Assembly: GCA_014381555.1 (NCBI GenBank)
Contig: JACNLO010000049.1
Span: forward strand, 1-64,000
Direction: 5' to 3'
DNA length: 64,000 bases
From: Planctomycetota bacterium
GTDB lineage: Bacteria; Planctomycetota; Phycisphaerae; Phycisphaerales; SM1A02
Part shown: in pieces, positions 1-9,156 of the stretch
Numbering within the stretch: the stretch's first letter is position 1
Layout of the letters: the number at the start of each line of letters is the position of its first letter
Made by a program: the position numbers and the translations under genes
The notes under the pieces: generated by a model
Databases searched by the model: none
Seen by the model: only the letters and a program-made list of their open reading frames with translations
Told to the model about the DNA's origin: nothing

Positions 1-278
1 ACGTGCACTACACCATCGTTGAAGGTGAAAAAGAACGAGTTCAAATTTTCCAAGGTGTCCTCATTGGACAAAAAAGTAGTGGCATAAATGAAACAATTAC
101 AGTTCGACGAATCGTAGCAAACGAGGGTGTTGAACGAATCTTTCCACTACATTCACCACGCATTGCAAAAATCGAAATAGTACGCCGAGGTGATGCTCGC
201 CGAGCAAAACTGTACTACTTACGTGACCGCATTGGCAAATCACGACATATTCGTGATCAACGTCGCGGACTTAAGTAA
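1..278 (+). CDS. rplS: 50S ribosomal protein L19, 3' part
   Basis: C-terminal ~91 residues of ribosomal protein L19, a large-subunit protein at the 30S-50S interface. The family core is plain: [16 protein letters not shown] followed by [16 protein letters not shown] and the basic end [17 protein letters not shown]. The reading frame is open to the left edge, so the true start lies outside the window; the GTG at base 3 is an internal Val codon. The TAA stop at 276-278 is followed 25 bp later by a long hairpin, so L19 is probably the last gene of its operon. L19 often follows trmD, which cannot be checked here. Confidence 0.95.
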   Translation, partial: VHYTIVEGEKERVQIFQGVLIGQKSSGINETITVRRIVANEGVERIFPLHSPRIAKIEIVRRGDARRAKLYYLRDRIGKSRHIRDQRRGLK

Positions 279-302
279 ATACACTGTAACTGCAGATCCC
301 CC

Positions 303-340
303 AAGACAAAGGGCGCTCCAATTGGAGTGCCCTTTGTCTT
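303..340 (+). terminator. Long inverted repeat after rplS
   Basis: A 17-bp inverted repeat (arms 303-319 and 324-340, one G-T pair, AATT loop) lies 25 bp after the rplS stop. It reads AAGACAAAGGGC...GCCCTTTGTCTT. It has no long T-run, but the right arm is T-rich. It sits between convergent genes (rplS and the small minus-strand gene ending at 375), so it can serve both directions. Confidence 0.8.
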
Positions 341-374
341 GTCAGGAATGGTTCAAATTTAAACGCCGAAGAAA

Positions 375-647
375 TTAGCTCGCTTTACGGAACTGCTCTC
401 GGTCTCGGAAAAAGGAACTTGCTGCTTCTTTTGTTTTTGCTTTCGCCTTGCCGTTTGCTGCAACAGAGCTTCCAATAGTGAAGTTTGCAGGAGCTGAGGT
501 CGTCCCCTCCGACGACCCAGACCATGCGTTTGTTGTTGGGGATGTCCTTTTAGCGCGAGCAGCATCAATTGATCTCGCCATTGCTTCAAGCATTGGGCGG
601 ACATGTTCAGATGATTTTGTACTGTTTTTCATAGTGGTATATTCCAT
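375..647 (-). CDS. Small hypothetical protein
   Basis: A 90-residue protein of unknown function. The first half looks helical (SEHVRPMLEAMARSIDAARA); the second half is rich in Ser, Thr, Ala and Lys and probably disordered. No domain was recognised. The ATG at 647 is preceded by an AGAAGGGG ribosome-binding site about 4 nt upstream, whereas the in-frame ATG at 632 has none, so the longer start was used. A competing frame (359-604) has no comparable start signal. The reading frame and Shine-Dalgarno site are the only support; this could still be a chance ORF. Confidence 0.45.
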   Translation of the reverse strand: MEYTTMKNSTKSSEHVRPMLEAMARSIDAARAKRTSPTTNAWSGSSEGTTSAPANFTIGSSVAANGKAKAKTKEAASSFFRDREQFRKAS

Positions 648-681
648 TTCCCCTTCTGTGGGGTGCTTACCTATCGGCGAG

Positions 682-703
682 AAAAAAACCCGACTTTTGT
701 CGG
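682..703 (-). terminator. Intrinsic terminator after the SWIM gene
   Basis: Read on the minus strand: CCGAC, AAAA loop, GTCGG, then G and seven T. This is a textbook rho-independent terminator about 75 bp past the stop of the SWIM zinc-finger gene, and it would end the SNF2-SWIM transcript before the small gene at 375-647. Confidence 0.85.
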
Positions 704-779
704 TTTGTAAAAAAAACTACGTCCAATAACTTGAATGTCATCGGACATACATAGATAAGTGTTCTGAGATTATTTTCTT

Positions 780-1604
780 TCAGGAATCTCGACGTTGTTC
801 ACGAGCAACATTCGCTACATCGTCATAAATGGTTTCAAGTAAACCAACCATAGGAAACTTGCCAACCATTGGCGAAATGCCAAGACGACGAAGTAGTGTG
901 TGGGGCAAGTGTGTAGGCATAGGTGCTCGGTCTGCTTCTTTAAGTGAGTGTGGCGAACGCCAATAATCATCAAGACAATCCTCCAACTGAGGTAGGGTTG
1001 GAATGTCGTTATCACGAATACTAGCGTGTGCCCGCGCTTCACCCTTCGCTTCAAGAGTTCTCGCTTGGCGAAGTTTAATAAGAAGGTCGTCCTTATTTGT
1101 CCCTCTCAATTCAAAATACAGCAATGGTGTTGCTAGCAACCTCTCTGCAGTTAAAAATAATGCTGCAGCAGCATGCTTACATAATTTTTTATCTTTACAC
1201 GAACAACGCACTACAAGTTCGTCCGCAAATGCATCAAAGCCACAATCTTCAATCATGGCAGATAGGTTAGATGGAATTTTTCCAGCTGAGAGGCGCGCTG
1301 CTATCCTAGCTTCACCAGCCATGCGTTGCGAAATTTTTGTCCACTGATCGGAAGATAACACCGGTACATCAATTTCTAACCTAAACGGTTTTTCTTCAAT
1401 GCACATTACACTTGATTTGATACGCCCTTTAGACAATTGCAATGATTTAATTTGTCCGTCCATGGCATATGTTTGCCCTGAAACCAACCGATCCATTGAG
1501 AAGTTCTTATGAATAGATTCTATAACCCAAACAGACGGCGTGTGCAGTCGCAAATCTTCTACAGATGTCTTCAGTTTCAAACTAGGTTTGCCTTTTTTCG
1601 CCAT
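780..1604 (-). CDS. SWIM zinc-finger protein
   Basis: A 274-residue protein with a SWIM zinc finger: C134, C136, C142 and H144 fit CxC-x5-CxH (CSCKDKKLCKH). SWIM fingers bind DNA or proteins and accompany SNF2 ATPases in many bacteria and eukaryotes. The regions around the finger match no other domain I can name; the N-terminal ~95 residues look beta-rich and the C-terminus is helical. The ATG lies 2 bp after the SNF2 stop, so the two are co-transcribed and probably act together as an ATPase plus zinc-binding partner. That interaction is inferred from the pairing; the molecular target is unknown. Confidence 0.85.
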   Translation of the reverse strand: MAKKGKPSLKLKTSVEDLRLHTPSVWVIESIHKNFSMDRLVSGQTYAMDGQIKSLQLSKGRIKSSVMCIEEKPFRLEIDVPVLSSDQWTKISQRMAGEARIAARLSAGKIPSNLSAMIEDCGFDAFADELVVRCSCKDKKLCKHAAAALFLTAERLLATPLLYFELRGTNKDDLLIKLRQARTLEAKGEARAHASIRDNDIPTLPQLEDCLDDYWRSPHSLKEADRAPMPTHLPHTLLRRLGISPMVGKFPMVGLLETIYDDVANVAREQRRDS

Positions 1605-1606
1605 AT

Positions 1607-4600
1607 TTAAATCGCCCCGTCACTTTCTAGTGCTGACTCACGAAGCACAAGCATATCTCGCAATTGCCCTGCTGTTAAATCTGAAATCCATTGTTCACCT
1701 GAACCAACAATATTATCGGCTAGCTCCATTTTTTGTTCAATCATTTGATCAATGCGCTCTTCAAGCGTACCTGTGCATACAAACTTGTGCACTTGCACCG
1801 TTTTTTGTTGACCAATTCTATATGCCCGGTCTGTCGCTTGGTTCTCAACTGCAGGGTTCCACCACCTGTCGTAATGGAACACATGATTTGCTGCTGTCAG
1901 GTTCAAGCCAACACCGCCTGCTTTTAATGAAAGGATAAAGACTGGAACATTACCATCGTCTGATTGAAAACGATCAATAAATTGCTGCCGGCGTTTTGTT
2001 GGGGTTCCTCCATGCAAAAAGAGGGCTTCGCAATCTAAATCGTGTTGAATCATGGCGGAAAGGAGCCGGCCCATCTCTCTAAATTGTGTGAACACCAATG
2101 CTTTTTCGCCAGTTGCCAGAACTTCTTCAAGTAATGTCATGAGCCGCGATGATTTTCCTGATCTTGCAGACTGTAAGCCTGGTGTTGATGATTCTGTCAC
2201 CAACACACCATCACGATGTCCGGCTTGAGCATAGTGCCCGGGATGGTTACAAACTTGTTTTAGTTTTACAAGAGTTGAAAGGACGAGTCCACGACGTTGA
2301 ATACCTTCCGATTGTTCAACTTCGTTCATCATCTTATTTACTACTTGTTCGTAGATACCAGCTTGTTCTTTAGTGAGATTTGCAAACTCTTTTGTTTGAA
2401 CACAATCTGGAAGATCGTCAATAACTGTCGCGTCTGTTTTCAAACGTCTCAACACGAATGGTTGAATCATTCTTCGAAGTTGTTCCGACCGCTTTGGATC
2501 TCTACGTTGTTCAATCGGACGAGCAATTGTTCTTCTAAACGTAGTGACGGGACCAAGGTATCCGGGATTTAAAAACTCCATTATTGACCATAATTCAACG
2601 AGCCGGTTTTCAACCGGGGTACCGGTTAATGCAACCCTGTGCCATGCATTAAGTTCACGGATAGATTGTGCCTGTTTTGTTGGAGGGTTCTTAATGTATT
2701 GCGCTTCATCGAGAGTTACTCTGTGCCATGTAATTTGATTAAGAGTTTCTCGATCGCGATGCACGAGACCATACGTCGTAATAATAACGTCGTGCTCAGC
2801 AACAATATCCTTAAACGCATCACCTAATGGACGATCTGGCCCGTGGTGAACGTGCACTGTTATTTCTGGGGCAAATTTATCTAATTCTCTTTCCCAGTTT
2901 CCCACAACTGACGTTGGAACGATAAGTAATGATGGACCAACACCCGCGCCTTGTTCGATTCGCTCGTGCTGTAACAGGGCGATGAGTTGAATCGTTTTTC
3001 CAAGCCCCATGTCATCTGCCAAACACGTTCCTATGCCAAACTTTGACAAAAACGCCATCCACCTCAAACCCGTTAACTGATATGGGCGAAGTTGTCCCTC
3101 AAAATTTGGCGGCTGTGAAATTTCTGGTAATGACTCCGTATTAGAAGTTGATTCAAGGAGCTCGTTCACCCAGCCAGTCGCTGTCAATCCTCCTATCGAA
3201 AGAGCGTGTGTATTATCCCCATCACCCTGAGCAAGCCGAAGTGCCTCTACGAGTTGCATCGATGTTGTCGCCCCATCGACAAACAATCTTTTTGCTTCTT
3301 CAATTGCACCTTGTTGGAGGTGAACCCACTTCCCTTGAACTTGAACGAGTGGTTGTTTTTGCTTTAATAGTTGTTCAAAATCTTCTTGAGATAGCAAATG
3401 CTCTCCAACAGCAACTTGCCATTGGCACTCCACGATTGCGTTCAACCCTAGTATTGATGACGAACCATAAGCACCATCAGCCCGTTCGGCCAAAGCAACT
3501 TCTAACGAAGGAGATTCGATATGCAAACTAGCACTCAGCGTGCTTTGTTCGCTACCCCACCAAACTGGAACCGTCGTTCTAAAACCAGATTCTTCAAGAA
3601 GCGGAAGGAACTCAACAAGAAACCGATGAGCTTCTACTGTATTTAATTCGATATTGCACGGAGTTGATTCTTCAAGCGACAACTCTAGCTTTGGGTATAA
3701 CGATGCTGCCCGATCGAGTTCTGCGAGAAATAATTCAGGCAGTCGATCATCGCTTCCACTTTCACTACCCTCTGCACCCCACACTTCCACAGCAGAAACT
3801 TCTCTTGAAGCATCCTCTGCTGACTGCAACGAATAGGTCAACAACCAAACATCGGGGTTTTCATCAGGTTCATGTAGTTCAAAAAGTAAGCGCCAAGAGA
3901 GATCTTCTCCAATATCACAAAGTCTCCCAAGCCAACGACGAGCATCGGTGAAAATATTGAGAAGACGATCCGGATCACCTGGAACCGAATCATTGCGATG
4001 GAGCAATGCTGTTAACCAAGAGACGTGAGCATCTTCTGCGGAATCCCAACCATCAACAGAGTCTTCAAAATCATCATCAATAAGAATTGTCCGAATAACA
4101 TCATTTGTCATATCCCCAATCGCGGTTTCAAGAAGAGAGTGCCCGCTTGATGTTGTGGCGCGAGCCACCGGAGGCATCGCTCTGAGAAGTAATCCAAATC
4201 GATTTACGATTTCATCATCATGAAGCCAAGGTACCCACGTTGCAGAGAGGTGTTTTCGATCGACTTGCAATAATGTTGGGATAAAACGTTGGTCAACGAG
4301 AATATCTAACGCAAACCTTGATGCACTTGCCCAAAAATGGATCGATTGACCAACTTCAAATGTTTCATCACTTACACGCTGATCCAACCTGTTTAGTAAC
4401 CGAATGGCTTGTGCTGGTTCAACCGTAATACTTGGAACCTGAAATTCGCCGAGCACCGGATCGCTTGCGTGGTCGTGGTCACCAATAATGCTCACAAGCC
4501 GATCACTTGGCCACGGGTCAAGCAAATCGTGAGGTAATTTCAAATTAAGTGATGCCTCATCACTTACCCCCACCTCTACTCCCGCAGCTTGAAGAGAAGA

Positions 4601-4789
4601 AGTCAACTCATTGGCTGATACTGCATAAGGATGCACTGCTGTTTCTTCTTTAACAACAGCAACCGCATGATCGTTCATTAACAATTCTGATGATTCAATC
4701 TGTTTATGCGCGTTCAGGCCGAATCTTTCGAGAGATTCTGCCCATAAATGTAAATGACCAGCCTTCCAGTTGGCGTGAATAACAAGCAT
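1607..4789 (-). CDS. SNF2/SWI2-family helicase-like ATPase
   Basis: A 1060-residue SNF2 ATPase. The C-terminal half has the two RecA-like lobes: Walker A in LADDMGLGKTIQLIAL near residue 595, DEAQ near 694, then RRLKTD, FLHGGTPTKRRQQFIDRF, SLKAGGVGLNLT and DRWWNPAVENQATDRAYRIG. The N-terminal ~550 residues resemble the long N-terminal region of bacterial SNF2 proteins and lack a recognised enzyme domain. Such proteins translocate on double-stranded DNA and remodel nucleoprotein rather than unwind DNA. An ATG five codons further upstream exists, but the ATG at 4789 has GGAGG 4 nt before it and is preferred. It lies directly downstream of tRNA-Lys and is followed by its SWIM partner. Confidence 0.93.
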   Translation of the reverse strand: MLVIHANWKAGHLHLWAESLERFGLNAHKQIESSELLMNDHAVAVVKEETAVHPYAVSANELTSSLQAAGVEVGVSDEASLNLKLPHDLLDPWPSDRLVSIIGDHDHASDPVLGEFQVPSITVEPAQAIRLLNRLDQRVSDETFEVGQSIHFWASASRFALDILVDQRFIPTLLQVDRKHLSATWVPWLHDDEIVNRFGLLLRAMPPVARATTSSGHSLLETAIGDMTNDVIRTILIDDDFEDSVDGWDSAEDAHVSWLTALLHRNDSVPGDPDRLLNIFTDARRWLGRLCDIGEDLSWRLLFELHEPDENPDVWLLTYSLQSAEDASREVSAVEVWGAEGSESGSDDRLPELFLAELDRAASLYPKLELSLEESTPCNIELNTVEAHRFLVEFLPLLEESGFRTTVPVWWGSEQSTLSASLHIESPSLEVALAERADGAYGSSSILGLNAIVECQWQVAVGEHLLSQEDFEQLLKQKQPLVQVQGKWVHLQQGAIEEAKRLFVDGATTSMQLVEALRLAQGDGDNTHALSIGGLTATGWVNELLESTSNTESLPEISQPPNFEGQLRPYQLTGLRWMAFLSKFGIGTCLADDMGLGKTIQLIALLQHERIEQGAGVGPSLLIVPTSVVGNWERELDKFAPEITVHVHHGPDRPLGDAFKDIVAEHDVIITTYGLVHRDRETLNQITWHRVTLDEAQYIKNPPTKQAQSIRELNAWHRVALTGTPVENRLVELWSIMEFLNPGYLGPVTTFRRTIARPIEQRRDPKRSEQLRRMIQPFVLRRLKTDATVIDDLPDCVQTKEFANLTKEQAGIYEQVVNKMMNEVEQSEGIQRRGLVLSTLVKLKQVCNHPGHYAQAGHRDGVLVTESSTPGLQSARSGKSSRLMTLLEEVLATGEKALVFTQFREMGRLLSAMIQHDLDCEALFLHGGTPTKRRQQFIDRFQSDDGNVPVFILSLKAGGVGLNLTAANHVFHYDRWWNPAVENQATDRAYRIGQQKTVQVHKFVCTGTLEERIDQMIEQKMELADNIVGSGEQWISDLTAGQLRDMLVLRESALESDGAI

Positions 4790-4807
4790 CGATCCTCCGT
4801 GCATGAA

Positions 4808-4880
4808 TGATCGCGTTGGGGCTCGAACCCAAGACCGCCTGATTAAAAGTCAGGTGCTCTACCAACTGAGCTACGCGATC
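4808..4880 (-). tRNA. tRNA-Lys (anticodon UUU)
   Basis: A full cloverleaf on the minus strand: 7-bp acceptor GATCGCG/CGCGATC, D-arm GCTC-AGTTGGTA-GAGC, anticodon arm CCTGA-CTTTTAA-TCAGG with anticodon TTT, five-base variable region, T-arm TTGGG-TTCGAGC-CCCAA, and discriminator A. CCA is not encoded and must be added enzymatically. Upstream (4881-4940) is a TAAAAT box that could be its -10. The SNF2 gene begins about 20 bp after its 3' end. Confidence 0.97.
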
Positions 4881-5022
4881 GAGAATCGAGCATTTTACAT
4901 GCAACGGGACCCCAACGCGAGGGGCTTAGAGAGAGATTTTCACGTTATCGGGTGCAATACTTGAAAGGAATCCTCCAAGAAGTCAATTATCACAGAGTCG
5001 CTATGAACACTCAAGACATGCA

Positions 5023-5481
5023 ATGGAGTCGTCCGATAAGAGGATGGACCGGATACCGCTTCAGGTGGAACCCGAAGTACTCCCAACAAAAAAGGCGGTC
5101 AACTTATTGGATGAAGAAGTTGAGCGAAAAATGTGGACACGGCATTTTGCCGCATACGATGTAACTATGAATCCAATACACCACTCAAGACTAAAAACCA
5201 AACAAAGACCGATATTAAGTGGAAATATGAGAAATCCTCTTAATACCCGCAAAGTAACAGCCGAATACCAGAAAATGTCAAATCAAATAAATAATAAACC
5301 CAATCGAGTCGTACTCGTCAAAGGCGAAGATCAGTGGCGGTTCGAGTGGGAATCTGGGGAAGAATTAAAAACCGTTGAGGCAATCACTGATATTGCCAAA
5401 TCACCTGAAACTAATTTTGACTGGTTTGATGCTGCCATGGTGTGCCACGAAATGTCAAAAATTACTTCGAAGGCTGCATAA
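5023..5481 (+). CDS. Hypothetical protein upstream of xerC
   Basis: A 152-residue soluble protein with no family I recognise. It is polar and mixed, with a charged segment (LLDEEVERKMWTRHF) near the N-terminus and a tail FDWFDAAMVCHEMSKI. It has no signal peptide, membrane segment or metal-binding cluster. The ATG at 5023 has no clear Shine-Dalgarno site. The stop is 17 bp before the preferred xerC start, which suggests co-transcription. Codon use looks like that of the neighbours. It could be a lineage-specific gene of this group of planctomycetes. Confidence 0.6.
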   Translation: MESSDKRMDRIPLQVEPEVLPTKKAVNLLDEEVERKMWTRHFAAYDVTMNPIHHSRLKTKQRPILSGNMRNPLNTRKVTAEYQKMSNQINNKPNRVVLVKGEDQWRFEWESGEELKTVEAITDIAKSPETNFDWFDAAMVCHEMSKITSKAA

Positions 5482-5498
5482 CGAAAATTGGAATACTC

Positions 5499-6512
5499 AT
5501 GAATAAGAATATTGAACAACATGTAGAAATCGTAACCTCGTTTCTTTCGTATCTTCTTGATGAACGAGCTTTCAGTGCGTACACCGGAAGGTGCTACGGA
5601 GTTGATCTCCGTCAATATTTAGTTTGGATTACTGAAGAACAAAATCTTACTCTTGACATTCCTGCTGAAAAGGCTGCGTGGCAACGATACTCAAGCGGTG
5701 AAAAAGAAATTGCAGGACATGTAGGCCCAGAAACTATCAGTGAGCACATCATCAGCGCAGATACAGAATATCTCCGCAGTTTTTTGGCATATCTCGCAGA
5801 TTCAAATTACTCCCCCGCCACAATGGCGAGAAAAATCGCAACCCTGCGAAGTTTCTACAAATGGTTAGAACGAAATGGTTGCATTGAAACAAATCCAATG
5901 ACACTCATTCGCACACCAAGACAAAAACGTCGGCTACCGAAGGCTATTGGTGTTGAAGATATTGAAAAACTGCTCTCTGCACCAAATGATAAAACATTAC
6001 TCGGCGCTCGTGACCGAGCAATTATGGAAACACTGTATTCCACGGGCATTCGAGTGAGCGAACTTGTTGGTATTAACTTTGGGGATATTGATGAAACTGG
6101 TCAAGCAATCATTATTCGTGGGAAGGGACGGAAAGAACGCATTGTTCCTCTTGGAACACATGCAATGTCTGCGATTTCTCATTACCTCGGAGTTATGCAA
6201 GTAAATGATATTTCTAACGAAAGTGGAGATCCACTATTCATAAACAAACACTCCACTCGTCTTTCAACTAGAAGTGTTCGACGAAAAGTTAGTAAGTATT
6301 TGGAACAAGTTGGACTTGATCCTTCGATTAGCCCGCACACACTTCGCCACAGCTTTGCAACCCATTTACTTGATAATGGTGCAGATTTGCGAAGCGTTCA
6401 AGAGCTTCTTGGTCACCAATCTCTTTCCACAACTCAGGTATACACCCACTTGACGACAAAACGTGTGCGAGAGTCGTTTGATGAAGCGCATCCTCGCGCA
6501 GAAGCTGGTTGA
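5499..6512 (+). CDS. xerC: Tyrosine recombinase XerC/XerD
   Basis: A 337-residue tyrosine recombinase that resolves chromosome dimers at dif with a partner Xer protein. The catalytic set is complete: R185 (TGIRVSELVG), a Lys in RGKGRKER near 209, H280-x-x-R283 (HTLRHSF), H306 (LLGHQSLS) and Tyr315 (TTQVYTHL). The C-terminus ESFDEAHPRA resembles XerC more than XerD. The N-terminal SAM-like domain carries an insertion around residues 65-90, making it longer than the usual ~300 residues. The ORF could begin at 5442, but that overlaps the previous gene; the ATG at 5499 matches family length better. The XerC versus XerD choice is tentative. Confidence 0.88.
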   Translation: MNKNIEQHVEIVTSFLSYLLDERAFSAYTGRCYGVDLRQYLVWITEEQNLTLDIPAEKAAWQRYSSGEKEIAGHVGPETISEHIISADTEYLRSFLAYLADSNYSPATMARKIATLRSFYKWLERNGCIETNPMTLIRTPRQKRRLPKAIGVEDIEKLLSAPNDKTLLGARDRAIMETLYSTGIRVSELVGINFGDIDETGQAIIIRGKGRKERIVPLGTHAMSAISHYLGVMQVNDISNESGDPLFINKHSTRLSTRSVRRKVSKYLEQVGLDPSISPHTLRHSFATHLLDNGADLRSVQELLGHQSLSTTQVYTHLTTKRVRESFDEAHPRAEAG

Positions 6513-6530
6513 TCGCGACTGGTCACTATT

Positions 6531-6562
6531 AAAAGGGACACTCAAAAGAGTGTCCCTTTTTT
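6531..6562. terminator. Bidirectional terminator between xerC and the SpoIIE gene
   Basis: A perfect 13-bp stem (AAAAGGGACACTC / GAGTGTCCCTTTT) with an AAAA loop and flanking A and T runs. It follows xerC by 18 bp on the plus strand. On the minus strand it lies about 50 bp beyond the phosphatase stop, so it can terminate both convergent transcripts. Confidence 0.9.
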
Positions 6563-6613
6563 ATGTTGCATTGCAACTTCTGGCACAGAGCCAACTTTGC
6601 CCAGAGCCAGAGT

Positions 6614-8716
6614 TTAGCAGCGCCTTGCTACCACCATAGTGATGTCATCGGTTCGAGGGGCTTTTCCGCAAAATTCAAGAACTGCTGCGCCAATTGCGTT
6701 GCAAATATCTTGGACTGGTTCCTTGCGATTACGTACGATTACTTCAATCATGCGTTCCTTGCCATACATTTCGCCCGCTTCATTTCGAGCTTCCCAAATA
6801 CCGTCAGTTCCCAGAACAATGACCGATCCAGACTGAATCAAAACCGGACCCTTTCCAGTGAATGCCCAATCTTCGGTAACACCAAGTGGAATGTCGTCCC
6901 CCTCTAACTCACTCACATTTCCATTATCATCAACAACAATCGCTGGGTCGTGACCTGCTGAAATCCAGTGGACTTCTGATTGGTTTGCCTTAATTTCTAG
7001 GCAGAAAAATGTCATGAACCACCCAAGTGGTGTGTCTTGAACAAGAGAGTTGTTTACATCGTTCAATCGTTGCACGGGGTCGTCTCCACACTGAACGCCA
7101 CCTCGCAAAAGTGAACGAGCCGTTGCCATCATCAAAGCCGAAGCTATACCGTGACCAGTTACATCTCCAAGAACAAGTCGCAAATGTTCTGTATCGCGTG
7201 GTGGAGAAATAAAGTCGTAATAATCTCCACCAGTTGCATCACAATACATGCTCTTACCGGTTATTTCCCAACCACCTATAGTTGGATCGTTACTCGGAAG
7301 TAGGCACTGTTGAATTTGCTTTGCTACTTCAAGTGAATCTTGTAATTTAAGTCGCTCCTTTAATTTTGGAACCATGTCTTTAAAGTGACGTGTCAATTCT
7401 CCAATCTCATCTGCACCACCATTATCAATTTCAACATCTAAGTTGCCAACTGCAATTGATGCGGTTGCTTTTGTTAACTGAACTATGGGCCTACTCACCA
7501 ATTTTGAAACTATCAGTGAGATAACAATCACAAGAAGAATAATTGATATAGAAATTGTTGCAATAATTACTATGTGATCCAATGTTCTTTTGAACACGGT
7601 TTCTTCTTCAATAATTGCCTCATAAGCAATGACATCGTGTGGCACCCAAATCACAAGTGATGCTTCCATACCAACAATCGGAGAGTACGCAACTACAAAT
7701 GTTTTCCCGCCATCGTTGTAATCCATCACACCAACATCTTGAGAAGATACATGGTTTAGGAGTTGTTGAAAGTTCTCTGTCCAATCGTACAACTCCTCTT
7801 GCTTTATTACATCATTCCAATCAGCTAAACCATCTTCCATGTCTTGCGATGCTATGACTACAAGCTTATCACCTCTTGGTACAACAACACGAATTTTGGC
7901 ATCACTGCTCCACTCAACAGGGATAATAATTTCATGGAGAACATCCACAACAGATTTTTCTGCGCCAGTTACTCCTAGGATAGTGCCATCAAAATCGTAC
8001 ACGGGTGCAACAGATGCGATTACTACTCTCAAGGTACTTGCGTCAATCGTAGGTAGGGTGTGCACAACCTCTCCGCTAGAACTTAACGCTAACTTAAACC
8101 ATTCGCGATTTCTTGGGTCGTACCCATCAGGCATACCACCGTGACCCGGAAATGTACCACCCATTCCTTGAACTGTTGCGGTGAAATATCGCAAGGCGGG
8201 GAAACCTGGACGCAAAGAAAGTGCTCGGTACATCGGATTCATGAGCTGCAATTGATTCGCCTGAACCTCAGCAATAGAATCAGGAACGCCATCTGCACGA
8301 ATAATGGCTTGGGTTTGATATGAAACAGGACATTCAACTGTCGTACCATCAATGAGATGGCGATCAAACACGCTCAATGTAATCACATCTGGCGAAGTTG
8401 ACGGGGTATCAAATGACTCGACAGAAAATATTTTTTTCGGTGCTGCAATAGAAGACGTGAGTGCTTTTCTTGCAGCAATTTGTTGAACACGAACCGCCAT
8501 ATCTAGTTGAGATCTACTTAATCCAATCAGTTTTCCATTTTCTTCAACGATTTCTTTTAGGTGAATTTCGGCGTTCTCTAAAAGTGTTTCTGCAGTCTCA
8601 CCAGCAAGTTGCGTGCCCAGATTCTCTAAAGATGAAAAACCTATAAAACTAACAACAAGTGTTGGAGTAACTGAAACTATCAAAAGAAGTAAAAGTAGTT
8701 TTGTTCTTAACTTCAA
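6614..8716 (-). CDS. Membrane sensor PP2C/SpoIIE serine phosphatase
   Basis: A 700-residue RsbU-type phosphatase. Order of parts: transmembrane helix ~6-28, large extracytoplasmic Cache-type sensor ~30-375 (DPRNREWFKLA is typical), second helix ~381-405, HAMP ~406-458, then a SpoIIE domain from ~485 to the end. Metal-binding motifs are present: ATGGDYYDF, LGDVTGHGIASALMMA, LGTDGIWEA and RTDDITMVV. Such enzymes dephosphorylate STAS anti-anti-sigma factors. A STAS protein exists at 23598-23933, but pairing is only a guess. The start is TTG at 8716 with GAGAAG upstream; the next Met is deep inside the sensor. It is last in the nusA-to-phosphatase run, 11 bp after the lipoprotein gene. Confidence 0.93.
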   Translation of the reverse strand: MKLRTKLLLLLLIVSVTPTLVVSFIGFSSLENLGTQLAGETAETLLENAEIHLKEIVEENGKLIGLSRSQLDMAVRVQQIAARKALTSSIAAPKKIFSVESFDTPSTSPDVITLSVFDRHLIDGTTVECPVSYQTQAIIRADGVPDSIAEVQANQLQLMNPMYRALSLRPGFPALRYFTATVQGMGGTFPGHGGMPDGYDPRNREWFKLALSSSGEVVHTLPTIDASTLRVVIASVAPVYDFDGTILGVTGAEKSVVDVLHEIIIPVEWSSDAKIRVVVPRGDKLVVIASQDMEDGLADWNDVIKQEELYDWTENFQQLLNHVSSQDVGVMDYNDGGKTFVVAYSPIVGMEASLVIWVPHDVIAYEAIIEEETVFKRTLDHIVIIATISISIILLVIVISLIVSKLVSRPIVQLTKATASIAVGNLDVEIDNGGADEIGELTRHFKDMVPKLKERLKLQDSLEVAKQIQQCLLPSNDPTIGGWEITGKSMYCDATGGDYYDFISPPRDTEHLRLVLGDVTGHGIASALMMATARSLLRGGVQCGDDPVQRLNDVNNSLVQDTPLGWFMTFFCLEIKANQSEVHWISAGHDPAIVVDDNGNVSELEGDDIPLGVTEDWAFTGKGPVLIQSGSVIVLGTDGIWEARNEAGEMYGKERMIEVIVRNRKEPVQDICNAIGAAVLEFCGKAPRTDDITMVVARRC

Positions 8717-8727
8717 AATACTTCTCG

Positions 8728-9156
8728 TTACTCAATTGATTTTTGTAACAGTGTGTCAACCTGTGAGAAATAGCGGGTTGCTTCATCGAGTATTCTCGCA
8801 GGGACTAATTGTGTTTCGGGATCATCAAAAGTCACTGTTGGTACCTCTTGTGATTTTAAACGAATCACAAATAGCCATTCTCGATGGTCAATTTGTTCTC
8901 GTTGACGGGGCAACTTTAGAGAGCGTGATAATTTCCTGCGGATAACTATTCTTCCAAACTGTGGGTTTGCATCCACATCATTTTCTATAACAATCCATCT
9001 TTTTCGAGGATCGTCTGAAAAATAATCTGGCGCATTTGCCGCAGCGACCATTGCAGTCCAAACAAAATCTTTTGTTTCATTTGGCCACCTCTTTGTAGGC
9101 ACCGAACACCCTGCAAGAATGAGAACAAATGATGTTAAGACCACACATCGAATCAT
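8728..9156 (-). CDS. Hypothetical lipoprotein
   Basis: A 142-residue secreted protein. The N-terminus is a lipoprotein signal (hydrophobic SFVLILAGCS, lipobox LAGC with Cys at position 17), so it should be lipid-anchored. The mature part has no cysteine pairs and no family I recognise. It is charged, with DDPRKRW and FGRIVIRRKLSR segments. The ATG overlaps the yebC stop by 4 bp, so its translation is coupled, and the sensor phosphatase follows. A role in feeding the Cache sensor is conceivable but unsupported. Confidence 0.8.
   Translation of the reverse strand: MIRCVVLTSFVLILAGCSVPTKRWPNETKDFVWTAMVAAANAPDYFSDDPRKRWIVIENDVDANPQFGRIVIRRKLSRSLKLPRQREQIDHREWLFVIRLKSQEVPTVTFDDPETQLVPARILDEATRYFSQVDTLLQKSIE

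Noticed and set aside
359-604. Alternative 81-residue Gln/Lys-rich frame over the small gene at 375-647
   Set aside because: It lacks the AGAAGGGG-ATG start context of the competing frame and is Gln-rich low complexity.
4808-4880. tRNA-Lys as the attachment site of an integrated element
   Set aside because: No second copy of the tRNA 3' end was seen in the window, and xerC nearby has the full-length cellular form with no phage genes around it.
8716-9156. Frameshift or broken gene because the phosphatase lacks an ATG start
   Set aside because: TTG at 8716 has GAGAAG upstream and directly precedes the first membrane helix; the gene is intact.
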